Below, piece after piece: positions 1 through 13,000 of a stretch of DNA of 64,000 nucleotides (position 1 is the stretch's first letter; each line of letters opens with the position of its first letter). Below the pieces are notes generated by a model. It searched no databases and was not told where the DNA came from. It was given only the letters and a program-made list of their open reading frames with translations. The translations under genes were made by a program, and so were the position numbers. This stretch comes from Apostichopus japonicus (lineage: Eukaryota > Echinodermata > Holothuroidea > Aspidochirotida > Stichopodidae), in the NCBI RefSeq assembly GCF_037975245.1, contig NC_092577.1:35456898-35520897 (forward strand). Direction: 5' to 3'.

Positions 1-726
1 ATGTATATGTCTATATATATATATATTTGTAGGTTTTAATAAGAGTTGAATCACCATTTAACAATCACTCTCAAAGTTAACTGTATTTTCCTTCGCTGAA
101 AGGTCTTAGCCGACAGTCAAATTAAACTCCACTGGTTTGACGGCTTTCCTATTAAATGTAGATTCCTTTTTGGTTTACAGAAAGGGAAACCTATTGAGTA
201 ACTATTACTGACCGAAAATTTGAGGGGGACAGCTATATAACGCGGAACGCAAAGTCGGTAACGGTTAGATCCGTCCAACACAGCAGCATCCAGAAATGTT
301 TCATTCAAAGACAAGGTGAATTAATCGGGTCACACATCAGGAGTTCATGCATGCCAAGTTCTTCAAACATGACACTTCACACTCATAGCTTTGATTATAA
401 ATGCTACCCAAAAAATAATACTAAATACATGACACCAAAATGTTGGAATGGATTTATAGAACTCTTTTGTCATGGAAAAGCAGTAGACAAATATTTGTAA
501 AACTTTCAACAAATATATTACTTAACAGGCCAGGATGAAGTCACTCACTCTACTCTTGCCAGATACAATAATAGCCTATTACCAAAAAAAAAAAAAAAAA
601 GTACATATGGCATTCTCTGCATTATCATTTGCTATAGCCACGAGCATTCAACCAAATTATTCAGAGAACTTTTTTCTTAGGTCTTTTTAGTTCAGGGTTG
701 GCATGATCTGAATTCATTAGGCTTAC

Positions 727-2188
727 CCTCTTCCGATGTATCTCCTTCAGTTGACACATTTGTGGTCACATTATACTGCATAGTAACAAACACAGATGAT
801 AATGGACTGGTGACCTATTAGGTTAAAAAAAGCAAGTTCCAAATTAATAATACTAAACACTCTCCTCCTCAAGTGTAAGTCATCCATCCCATACTTATTA
901 TTTGCCTCCACTAGCAAGCAAACAAATTTACTTTAATAGATGCTAACAACCATGTTCAAGGAAATAAAATGAAAGTGTTGTTCATAGATTATCACATATT
1001 AATAAAAACATGGTATATTTTTACTCTACCCTTTAGAAGGGAGCAAATATAGAAATCTGATCTGATCTTTACTAAATATATATTAATATATTCTGTATTA
1101 ATAAGCCATAACAAAATATGATCATACTAATTAGAAAGCCTATAACTGTTTCTCACTCATGCTTTCAATTTTACCACTCAATCACTGGTGCTGATTTTAC
1201 CCTTTTAGCTACTGAGGAGTCCTTAATGGTTGGAAATGATACTTTTATGGAACATTATAGACACTTGAACTTAGCAATTCTTCACTGCAGACCTAGTTTG
1301 TGGCATAGAAAATTTGCTTACCAGTCAAAACGTCCCTTTACCGGGGACGTTTTGACTCACGGGGACGTTTTGACTGCGGGGACGTTTTGGTAAAAAGCGG
1401 GGACGTTTTGGTCTTAAAAAAGCGGGGACGTTTTGGTAAAGGGACGTTTTGACTGGATACCGAAAATTTAAGCAAGGTTGCAACATGGTATAAATATGTT
1501 TATCTGTAATTCAACTATTACATTTTGAGGAAAATCGAAAATGTCCTGATTGCCTTATACCTCAAACATGATCCAGCACCCCCCCCCCCCCCTTCCATCC
1601 AAAGAAAAAAGGAATGCCACGACCAAGAAGGGATTGTCAGTTTCACAGTTTAGACTAGAGGTGACATTGAATAATGTTGTGAATTTTTTAGGCATTTTAT
1701 CAACAGTTAGGCTGGCAGCTTTGCAGTAAACATCATCTAAACTTATAACTTAAATTGAGCAGTATGGCCTAGCCTAGCTCATACAGTGAAGGCTTAGCCT
1801 AACATTAGAGTAGACCTAGGAAAGATAGGCTAGGCGACTGGTCTATGCTAACCCGAAGACAGGGTTAGGTAAGCGTATCGTTAGGCCATTTCTGTACGTA
1901 TGTAACACCTGGTAGAATTCATTCAAAGCAGATGAAAAAGAAGGTCTGTCTCACTCTGAGTTTGACAGCTCCCAGGGCTAGGGCCCGAGGTTAGGCTTTA
2001 CATTTGGCTACTGAGTGTTTTACCATTTACAGGCTAGGCTATGCAAGTTTTAGTACCTGAAACATCAGGCCCACCAAAATCAACATAGCAAGGCATGACA
2101 CGATATCAGCGTGATTCTGGATAACGAATTCATGACTGAAAATTGGTGGGTTCTTGGATGTCGCTCCACGTCTCCGAACAGGCGGCAT
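727..2188 (-). CDS. TRAM1: TRAM translocating chain-associated membrane protein, 5' part
   Basis: Two coding exons are visible on the minus strand: 2188-2057 (start codon at 2188-2186, donor GTACTA) and 814-727 (acceptor AATAG, donor GTAAGC). The join is phase 0 and open. The first exon begins MPPVRRRG and contains [19 protein letters not shown], the highly conserved N-terminus of TRAM proteins, then the start of the first membrane segment ([11 protein letters not shown]). The second encodes [10 protein letters not shown] followed by an acidic, N-glycosylatable luminal loop, as in vertebrate TRAM1. TRAM is a multi-spanning ER membrane protein beside the Sec61 channel that contacts nascent secretory chains. 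Only about 73 residues are here; the remaining exons should lie left of base 1. TRAM1 and TRAM2 cannot be told apart from this fragment with certainty. The family call is firm. Confidence 0.88.
1321..1456. repeat. 136-bp fold-back element with GGGGACGTTTTG repeats
   Basis: The element lies in TRAM intron 1. Its ends, 1321-1342 and 1435-1456, are perfect 22-bp inverted repeats (CCAGTCAAAACGTCCCTTTA plus CC). Between them the core GGGGACGTTTTG recurs about five times in direct orientation at 17-25-bp spacing, and the right end adds one more partial copy. No ORF is present. It looks like a miniature inverted-repeat element whose terminal motif has been amplified internally. The family is not recognised. 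Confidence 0.75.
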
Positions 2189-4032
2189 TTTTCTACCGAA
2201 AACTGTTGCAGTCAATAGCTGAAAAATTATAATGCTAACGTATGTTTAATGTAAGGTCTCTTCACACGTACACAACACACGAGAATTTCTACAACGTATG
2301 GACTGTACTGTACTTCTGCTACGCTGATCCTGGAACAAATGATGAAACTAATGATATATGTAGTACGTAAAAAACTAGAGTAAGTAAGTAAGTAGAATCA
2401 ATTGTGAAGCTCAAATTGTAAAATTTTATATGGAAGTGTACGTTACAGGTACGTCTCCAACTCAATATGACACTCTAGTTTCCTTCGCTGATTAGTTTGG
2501 TAGGTGATCTAGACATTTCTACAAATTTTGTTACACACATATCATTGGTTTTCACACACACATGTTATTTGATGCACGGAGAAACGCTGACTCTTTTTAC
2601 ACGTCACCCAGGAACAAGCTTGAGATTTGAATATTCATATGAGATGATTATTCATGAGTGGATACAGCCTGAGGAAGATGCATCCAGCTTCCAGGTAATC
2701 ATTTTTTATGACCAAAACTGATAAGCTTCGACTTTATACACGTAGAAAGGTTGCGAATGTGTAGCCTGATAAATTTCGATGCATATTAATCACTTTTCCG
2801 ACAGACTGTATGAACGTTTGGGCTATTTTTAGGGCATTTTCATAGCCTAAAGACTGCCTCATGCACAGTACTATACTGCATGCTAAACATGTGAGCTGTT
2901 GTTAGTAATTAGTGCACTAGGCTATGTCGCTACAGTTGTGCAGGTATTGATGTGCACTACAATGGTCTTCACAATGTGGTTGCTATTACTGTACAATGGA
3001 TTCTACATGCTACCATGCATGATAAGGAAGTTAACATGTGCAATGTTTAATGTGTATATATAAATGGGTGCATAAGTATTGGAGTATATAGGATTCTCTG
3101 CTATAGCCGGTTGACAGATAATTGCCCAATTGCAGGTAGGCCTAAGGTTGATGGTACTATAATTACCACATATCTTGGACGTACACATAAAAGCCTTGAA
3201 AATCATCTCGTAAGAGATACACGATAACAAGGACATTTTCAAATTTTGCTCATTTAATTTGGCTTCTTTCTACTGTTTACACGATTTCAAGGAATGTTTG
3301 CACATGCTGGAATGAAATACAAGGTAGCCAATATCGGCCATGATGAAAGTTTCGAAATTGTCCAAGATGTGATGTATGGCGGAAGTTTGGGAATAGGCCT
3401 ACACGTAGTGGTGGGTCTCATTTAACAATAACAGTTTAAGTACAAGTTACATTCCTTGCATCTGTAATTAGCTACGTACTTTAGTATGTTGCCAGATACA
3501 TACTTGTGGAAGGCTTCTGTCCTAGTGGAGCTGTGATACTAAACCGCTGTCAACTTGAGGTGTCGTATCTTGAAGTATTTGAGCTGACCAATGCCAAGCT
3601 CAATGTAAGCTCTGTTTTTTGGTTTCAAATTTAATTTAAATACAGTTTTACATACTTCCTGTTTGTGAATTTGTAATCATGTAAGTTCATATGTATCAAG
3701 TTTTCCATTTTAAACAAGTTTTATAATATTTACTAAATTCAAGCATTTAAGCGTAATGCAAAACTGTACCTTGTGACTGACTAACACAAGATATGACCAA
3801 GTGAAATGATATCTTTTCTTCGTTCCTTTTGCAGCTGTGATGCAGTACCCCCCTAAATAAAAAGTTAGGTTTGGACCGTATATGTCCTAAGGTTAAACTT
3901 GACTGTTGTGATGGCATGATGTTTCTAGATCAGAAGCTGCTGAAGTTCTGAACCTTCCAAAAGACAGGTAACATTATCTTGAAATTTGATCTCTACGGTA
4001 AAGTTAAAGTTGGATGAAGAAAGCAAGGAAAA
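2189..4032. promoter_or_regulatory. intergenic region between divergent TRAM and ZMYND8 genes (putative bidirectional promoter)
   Basis: This interval separates the TRAM start codon (minus) from the ZMYND8 start codon (plus), so it must hold both promoters and 5' UTRs unless one transcript starts elsewhere. No convincing TATA box is visible. A possible non-coding 5' exon lies at about 3835-3968 (acceptor CTTTTGCAG, donor CAGGTAAC), but no clear acceptor precedes the ATG at 4033, so this is weak. No protein-coding exon was recognised in the interval. Confidence 0.4.
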
Positions 4033-7000
4033 ATGGCTGCGAAAATTGTGGATCAGATGAAAGAGAAGATGAAACTAGCCGGACAGACGGCCCTTCTTGC
4101 TGAAATGATTCCCAAGAGAGAGGGCCCCCTTGACGTTGATCCTCAGATGCGATCTCTGTCGACTCCGATCGCTCCATCAGATATGATCCCTGGACAGCAA
4201 CAGGACGGCCTGGTGACAGCTAACCTACATTTGCCGCTTGCTTTGAGAAAGCAACGCAGGCCAAATGCAGGGTATGTGATCTTTAAGGTTTTCTGAAATT
4301 TATTTATCAAAAACATGACTGAAAATAATTTTAGTTGAAAATGGAACTAAATACTACAAAACATTGCTGAATTTCAATCCACAGGATGCTCACAGTGATT
4401 TGCAATTCGCAAAGAAAATTTTGCTGGATATTCTCTTGGAATTGATGTAACGAAAATGAAGAAGAAATTGCTGTTATTTGTGTGAAAAACATAATGTGTA
4501 GTTTGTAATTAGAAAGTGAAATTTAAGCAAGTGGTATTGCATTCAAATTTCAGAACATTTTTGGTGAGAACGAATGCTACTTTCAGGTCAACTATTAAAT
4601 TTTGTTGCCGACCGAATATTTGAGTAATAAGTCGTAATATCTTTGATCACTAGATTTAAACCCTACCACAGTTTCGTCACAAAGAAGATAAAGAAAGCGG
4701 TGACTGTCAAGCAGCTCAAAGGTAAGTAATAAAATAAAAATTGGCGGTTCTGGAATAAAAATGCATTAACTCAATTTAAATTCCATTTCTGAACTTTGTT
4801 TCCCTACAGTCATGGTTGAGTGTTTTACCTCAAAAGTTGAAACAGAAGTGATAGAGACAAAATGATTGTTTGCAGCTGCTGGGACAATAATCATAATTTG
4901 AATGTGAAGCATACTTTGGGTCTCTTTTGTCAAACTTAGAGTTATTTTGAGTGTTTGTGTAAAACAGTGTCACATTTTCTTTAAAATAAATAACAGATAA
5001 AATAAAAACAAAGGCATTTTTTTAAAAACATTTCAGATGAATTGAGACAACAACAACAGCAACAAGAGGGAAAGGCTGCTGTTCATCGCCCTTCTGCTGT
5101 TCGAAGCTTAGAGAGACGGCGAGAGCGAAGGAAACGATTGAAGATGAAGAAGAAACTGAAGAGGATGGGGTCAGAGCATGTAGAGTCCTTTCGCAAGAAA
5201 AAGACGATCCGCCCCATACTGAGAGATGGGGTAGGTTAACAGATCATGGGGGGGGGGGTAATGTTGCAACCGCCTGACCAAATAATCCATGTGCATTAGG
5301 TGACTGATGAGCCCAGCGCATGTTTAATAGGTCACATGCAAAATTAGGTTCTTGTTAACGGTTTAGGTTTGTTGAAACTGGACAGTTGTCAGTTGTAAAC
5401 TTGCAGAAGACTGCCGATTGCCTGTCATGAAAACACTAAATGTTCACTTTCCAGGTGTAGGATTGTAAATTTGCATTTTCAGTATCGAGTCATGTAAAAT
5501 TCACACTTTGCCAGTTATAGTTCATTTCAATGAAGAGCTCCATGTGGGGTCACTGCCAAAGCTATGGAGGTGAGGGGGGAACCTAGGCCTAGCAAAGTGC
5601 TGGTCCTTTTTGTGTAAAAATTGAATATTTCTTCATCGATTTTTAACAGAAAACCACAAATGACAGTTACTGTTGGATATGTCATAAGGAGAGCTGCATG
5701 GTGTTGTGTAGAGCCTGCCCTCGTGTTTATCACAGAGAGTGTATCCCCGAGGTGGATATCAACGCTGCGGACAGCAAGGCCTGGTTCTGTCCAGAATGTG
5801 AAGTAATTAATCCATCTTTATTGTTAAACATAATCAGAGGATTTGGAAAGAAGAGAGAACAATAGTAATAAAAACTATTTTCGATATTATCAGTACAAAC
5901 TAGTTGCATTCGGTAATACCGCTCACCTCTCTGTACTCAAGTGATTGCCAATAATAATAATAGCTAGGGGATAATGGTTGCAGGTTTTTCTTTTTATTTT
6001 ATAGGTTGTATCTTGGCTATATCAAGATCTAGTTTTGCTAATATAAAAAACAAGAAAAAATGTAAAATCCAAAATAAGCCAGAAGTGTTCTTCTCGAATT
6101 GGTTCGAAGCTGGACCTCTGTGCATCCATGGACAGTACTGTCCATTACAATTAGAAAATCTAAGAGAAGGGGTGACATCTAGGATTTTAAATTGAGGGGG
6201 TGAAGCACTGGGGCTGTTGAAGCTGACTCCCATGTCGGGAGATGTGAGAGTCCTGCACCAGAAGAAAAAAACTAAAATTAGATGTGATCGATATGGTGCA
6301 TTCTGAGGGTTTAATCACTAGGGTGTAAATTATGTCTACATGCATTGTTGTACAACTGTTTTTAACTTTTTATGTGGAGTCGAATAGGCTAGGAGGGGGG
6401 GGCTGTACACCGCCCCCCCCCACCTGGATCCTTGCCTGCCGGGCGTCATCTCTGGACGCCGTTAGCAACATAGTTTTTCTTTCGAAATTAGACTTGACAA
6501 TTGTTGAACTTTTTGCACAAATCGACAGATAATCACCGAAGCTGAATGTGTGGATACTCAGTCAAGTACTCTTGCTTGCCTCTCGGACGATGATCTCACC
6601 AAGTTGCTTCTCTGTGCTTGGAACAGAATGAAACATTCCTGTGTGAGTCTAACACATAAAGCAGTCAGACTGAGCTATAAATCTGGAGATGAATGTTGAT
6701 TGAATATTCATATAATTTTGAGTATGTATTAAAGAAAGCTAGGACCTGATCACCCAGTCTGTACCAGTTGTCAGTACGATTGTTTTGAAGCATGAGGTAT
6801 CAGGACTGTATAAAGTGGTATTAGCAGTAGATAATTGTCCCAACTTGACCGTTATTGGTCTTGACTTGTTGGTTGGTGTCATGAATTTTATTTCATGACC
6901 CATTTTTTTTTTCCAATCCCAATTTTCACTGTTTTTTTTCCTCACACATTAAGGTTTTTGTATACTTTCTCTTTGTCCGTTATTATTCCTACGTGATAGT

Positions 7001-10000
7001 TTTTACTATGTAATCTGTGTACCCAAAATATGACGAAAATTGTTCATGTGGTTTCTCTTGTTTTTGTTTTGTAGTCTGGCCCATTTTTGTACCCTGTGAG
7101 TATGGACACAGCACCAAATTACCTATCCTACATCTTTAACCCCATGGATCTCACCACTTTAGAGCGGGTAAGTAAACATTGTTTCTTACCAACCCTTTGT
7201 CAAAGAACGTCACTGGTTTCAGGGGAGTTACTCTCAATAATGGGCTATGACCCCATTAGCTTAGCCAGAGGGGACAGGGGCATTGATTGTGGGGGTGTGA
7301 GGTGGGGGGGACAGGGGCATTGATTGTGGGGGTGTGAGGTGGGGGGTAGCAAAATGGGTCAAAATCATGAGCAGATAAAGACCAAATGCAATATTTAAAA
7401 GTAGCATTTCTCTTGGAAGTCCATTCCAGTCCCCCTCCCCATGGAAGGTACTGGGATTATGTCTAGCAATAAACATCTGCAGTACAATGGTTGCAAGTAG
7501 GATTTACCCCCCCCCCCCGTGGTTTGGGAGCACCTTCCCCCAACAACCTCACCCCTCTCACAAAATTTCTTGGTAAACTTTTGGGGCAATGGAGGTGAAA
7601 ATAGATAGCAAAGAAGGTTGGGCCCAAATTGTTAATCTTTTGTTTTGTAACAGAACATCCAAAACAAGATGTATGGCTCTCCAGATGCATTCCTGGCTGA
7701 CGTCAAATGGATCGCTCATAACTGTGTCATCTATAATGGTTGTAAGTGATTTCAGATGTTTGGTAGGATTGCTAGGTGACAAATAAGAGTTGTTAACATT
7801 ATATCAAGGTCACAAATATTATGCAGAGAAATTATGAAAGACTGATATTGAATGGACGTCGATGTGCTAGACTGGGATGTCCAGCCACCTCAATTGATGA
7901 TGATGTTTTGGAAAAGCAATCTGTAAAGAACTAGAAAATAATATGAAATGACTCAAATTGATGTAAGTTACTTTTTATGGTTTTGGATAAATATATCAAA
8001 ATATAATTTTATGCCTGAAATCATTGTTTATGGATTGAGTTTCAACCTGGGAAAACTGCTCTGTAAGTGAAGAATGGTTTCTAGGTTTCTGCTGGTTATG
8101 TAACCAACAGATGACTCTCAGTTATAACCATTTTGATTATGTTTGTGACAAAACAAAGAATTTTTTTTCAGGCAGGCTAGTATTTTTCTGATTTCTATCG
8201 AAAATTTAAAGGTCTTTGACTCTTCCATACGTTTTTATTGATGAACAAGTCTCTGAAACTTTCTTTTCCCATTTTGATTTCTTCAGCTTCCAATAAATTG
8301 ACCAAAAGTGCCCAGCTCATCTCGCAGATAGCAGAACACGAGGTATGCTAGCATAACCAGAGTATCATTTAGCCGTAACTGCGGCAAATGTTAGACCAAC
8401 TTGGCCTATTGCTATACAAAATGCAAAGCTGTATGGCAGTGTTTGTACACATGGAATGCATTATTTGATATCAGACAAGATTCAGGGCCTTAAAACTTGC
8501 TACATGAGATACGAACCCTAAGTTATGCCCACTGTGTCATTTCAAATTTAACTTCAGCAATGCATCACATTTGTAAAGGTTAAGGCATGGCGTAGCGGTT
8601 AGTGTGTAGTCCGCACAACCATTAGATTCCACGTTCAAACCCTCATCTAAATATGGAGTCTTCCATATTTCTGGTGTGCAAATTGGGAACTGGGCTTTTG
8701 GTTCAGTCCGTCGGATGGGTAAGCAGGAATGGGGGCGACAATTACAGCCTTAACTCTTAGCTCTCAGAACACTCATCGAATAGGAAGAAATGGGCTCGGT
8801 ATAAGCCGCGGTCCATCCACGATCATCACATATATAAGATTTTAATGAGCTTCTGTTGGTTTCCTCACCGTTTTAAAATACTTAACTAAAGTAAACATGG
8901 ACAAATTGATACCGACTCTTTTAGCCTAAGTTTATTTCCTACATTTGTTAGTGTTACATAAACTAATGTAAAACATAGACAAAGTGATACCTAATATTTT
9001 AGCCTAAGTTTATCTTCTACATTAGTTAGTGTTACTTAACTAACGTAAACATGTACAATTTGATACTGACTCTTTTAGCCTAAGTTTATCTCCTACATTA
9101 GTTAATGTTGTCCATTCTTAATGCATTTATCACAATGTGATAATGTCCTTTACAAGCTTTCTACATCCAAAGCATCAACTGTCCCAGCAATTCTGGTATG
9201 CATTCATGAATGGTTCAAAAGCGTTGTCCAAAATGGGCCATAGTAATTCTTTTAGCTTCTTCTATAAAAGTACTCTGTTTAATTGGCAAGAATTTCACAA
9301 CCCTTGCACACAAATATATGCAAGTTTGCCCGGAGTGAAAAGGGATTTTCGGTGGGATTGTCTTCGTAATCAGAGGCAATTTGGATTTCTTTTTTCTTTC
9401 TCTTCTCATCTTTAGATCAAAGAGATGCAATTATGTCCTGACTGTTATAGATTTTCTTGTTCCAAGAAGAAGAACTGGTTCTGTGAACCCTGTGTAAGTA
9501 CAGATAGTTGTAACATGCATCATCATCTCCTACTTTCAAATAAAAAGATATTACAACATTTATTGTAACACATAGTACCACCTCAACTCTTTTCCCACCC
9601 ACCCTCTCCGCCCCCTCCCCCCCCCCCTTATCCTCCATATCAACTCCCCGGCACTTCACTTTTCAGCTTTTGATGTTTTTGCCTCAATTCATTTTTTTTT
9701 TTTCTGTTTCTGGTTTTGCAGAGAAACTTACACACACTTGTGTGGGCTAAGTTAAAAGGATTCCCCTTCTGGCCAGCTAAGGTAAGATGTTAATTCGTAA
9801 TTTCGTCTTCCAAAATATGTTTGCATATGATTGTAAGGATTCAGTTTCTCTTTAGTAGTGATTTCAGAAAATGATTTGTATCATAGCTTCTGGTTATCAT
9901 TATAAGATTATCCTCAGAGGAACGATTATGTCAGCTCCTCTGACCAGGCGTGAGTTTTTCCGCGGATTCTCTTCTACCTCGGGGACAAAAACTATTATCT

Positions 10001-13000
10001 TGACACACTGTGACATACGCAAACTGGAGCTAATACAGCAATTTTTGCAAAGTTCCGTGATTTTTTTTTTACACCAGGCTCATCCCTGTCTGACTTTGAT
10101 AAAATTATTAACATAATTTGATTACATTTCAGGTACTACAAGAGCATGATAATCGACTTGATGTTCGGTTTTTCGGTCAGCACGACAGGTAAGACTACAG
10201 ATAGATGTCTCTGGGTATTAAAGGAAAAATGAAGGCAGGGATCAAAGACAATTTATCTTATTCAGTAAACTAAAACTCTCTAATAATTCAATTTTTAAGT
10301 TAACTGCTCCCAGTGTGACTGAATAAGCTCGCTTTGAAAATTGGCTCCTAAGGCCTCACCACAATGCACAGTAAGCCGCCATTGATTACGTAATACACCT
10401 GAAATTCCATAACAATGACATCAGAGATGAATAACTCTCGTAACAAAGTCATTTTCCATGTGGTAGTCTCCCTGTGGAAAATATTCAGCTGTTGTTGCTA
10501 GGGCTAGAACTTTAGAAGGCCTTGCAATTTCCTATAAGATTCCTTTTAGATCATGTCCTTTGTAAATTCATGTACCAAGAAATACATAGTTATGAAATCC
10601 CATTTTGTCTCAAAATCGTTTTATCTATCTGGCATGTATATTTTTCCATTGTTTTTCCACATATACATATCACAACATGATGAAAAGTAAAGTTTTTACT
10701 TTCGACTTCTCTTCTCTTAGAGCCTGGGTTCTAGTTCAGGATTGCTATCTCATCTCCAAACAGATGCCTTTTCCTCCCACGAACAACAAAACGTCGGGAC
10801 TCAGTCAAGCCGTCCGCGAAGTAGAAATTCACATGCAGAAGATTTGTGATCAGAATCGTAAATGTGACTACTCGCCCTTCAGAACTCCGTACGACGTGGC
10901 CAGAACGTACACCCAGAGGAATATGCAAGCAATAAGAAACGAGACCGGAACTGTGAGCAGAGGCAAGAAGAGAAAGAGGAAAGGGAAGGCGACTTATGTC
11001 CCAGTGTTAAGAGATTTGGACCCCCCGAAACCAGATGCAACCATCGACGTTGAAAATGACCACAATGAAGGGTTGGCAAAAGTAGAAGGAAAAGGAAGCT
11101 CTGAATTAGGTCAAAGAGCAGAAAACACTGGTATCCCGGGGGCAGTGGGTGGTGGAGGGGATAATGGTGCAGGGACACATACAGATGAAAAGCAATCTCC
11201 CAAAGATGCTTCACCTTCAACAGCTGAAAAAGATGTCAAATCAGATACGGCCAAAGCAGAGACACCGACGTCAAGATTTAATGTGTCCAGGAAGGTGTAC
11301 TCCAAGAGCGGGAAATTTTTAGCCCTAGCTTCAAATATCACAGAAGATGCGAGGTCGGTGGTTGAGTGGAGTCCAGAGAGTGTGAAAGGAGCATCGGAGA
11401 AAGAGGAAGTCAAAGATTCAGAGAAAGCTGTCTCTGTAGATGGTAAAGAGAAGGAGGAAGATGGTGGTGCATTGCTCAAGGAAGACTCGGCCGTGACAAG
11501 AGCTGTGACTGATGCAAATGATGACAGCCAATCCAGCAGCGTGTCTTCTTGTAGAGAGGACAAGAGAATGGTGAACGGAGAAACAGCAGCAGGAAGAGTT
11601 GGTGATAAAACAGATGAAGTGAACACGCCAAATATTGAGAGATCTCCCATAAATTCCACAACGGTACCTCTTGTCTTGCCAAATAAACTTCCAGATCTAG
11701 AAAAGATTGTGGTAAAAACGGAAAATTTGACGCCCAAAGAAACCACATCAGAAGGGACCCAGATGACACCACAGAAGAACGACAAATTTAACGAGAAACT
11801 CAACCAGACCATCAAATCCTGTCGCAAATTCTTGGGGTTGGAATCGGGACTGACGGAGAAAGGAATGGATTCGGATGACGACGAAAGCGTAGCCAAATCT
11901 GATTTGGATTCCGAGATGGATACCTCTCAGGATGAAGAAGACTATAGCAAGTTGGGGTCGGATGATGAGGAGGCGGGGCCTTCCAGACAGGTAACTCCAT
12001 CGTCTACGTTAGACAGTGATTCACCCAGATTAAACCTGAAACTGTCGGGCGACTTTGACTCAGATTCGGACGAAAATGGAGACTCGGATCAAGAACTGGT
12101 AATTGACGAGGACGCAGGAAAGTCCAGTGAAGCAGAGATGAGCAAGGAGGACAGAGAGAAAGGGATGCAAACGAATGCAGGTCCTTTGGAATCCCCAAAA
12201 TTGACAATTAAACTCCTGTTTGGATCAAAGGGGAAGCAGAGAGCCACAGACACTGGCAGTAGCCATCAGGAAGTAGAGGACAATGGCGATGTTGATGCAG
12301 ATAAGGAAGAGCAAGAGGAATGCAAAACCAGGGAAGAAGTTGGAGGACCGGAGGTGGATTTAGCAACCACAAGTGGTGACAGAGATGTCGAAGAGATGGA
12401 AACGGTCCATCAAGGTGTCGAAGAATCTGCTCCTAGCAACGATAATCAAGAAACGGGTAAGAAAGTGGAGAAAATGGGAGAAGTGAAAGATGAGGGGAGG
12501 GTAGTACCCAAAGCAAACAATGGTGGTGAAGATTTAAGTAGGAGTAAAATGGAGATTGAGGAAGCTGAAGGAGGGATGAAAAAGAATGTTGATATCGAAG
12601 AGAAAGGATCGGCCTCTTCATCTCAGTTAGCAATAATACCAATCAAGAAATCAGAGAGTGGTGAGACATCAACCAGGGGTTCAAATGATGGATCTGTGGA
12701 GATGGTTGAAGATGATAACACGGGAAAGACCAAAGATACAAATCAAATATCTGTAAGGGAAGAGGTCAGTGAAGGTGACAGGGTCATCAAGGAGGTCACC
12801 AAAGGAGAGGAATTATCCAAGGAGTCAGACGAGGTAGGTCTTTGTCCATCTTTCTTAATTTTAGGGTCTCTGTAGTTTCTCTGACAGGAATTTAGATTTT
12901 GATCTTCGAAAAGAAAATCAGATTGATTGGCTCTCCCCAAGCATTCCAAATTTAGCGATGAGAAATTGACAAAGGAAATTGCCAATAGGAAAGCAGAAAT

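Larger units (their letters stand above)
5650..10188 (+). other. ZMYND8: ZMYND8 reader-module exons (PHD, bromodomain, PWWP)
   Basis: Eight small exons carry the histone-reading cassette. Exon 5650-5802 holds the PHD cysteine pattern ([27 protein letters not shown]). Exons 6529-6642, 7075-7167, 7654-7741 and 8287-8342 give the bromodomain: [11 protein letters not shown] at the start, [12 protein letters not shown] in the ZA loop, and NCVIYNG carrying the acetyl-lysine-binding Asn. Exon 9416-9493 encodes paired Cys motifs (LCPDC and CEPC). Exons 9722-9781 and 10133-10188 encode [13 protein letters not shown] and VRFFGQHD of the PWWP domain, completed by [10 protein letters not shown] in the next exon. 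All diagnostic residues seen are intact. Confidence 0.92.

Noticed and set aside
11111-11896. 261-residue minus-strand open frame opposite the large ZMYND8 exon
   Set aside because: It is antisense to the acidic Glu/Asp/Ser-coding exon. Its Ser/Leu/Phe-rich product is the mirror of that composition, and it has no family features or splice context.
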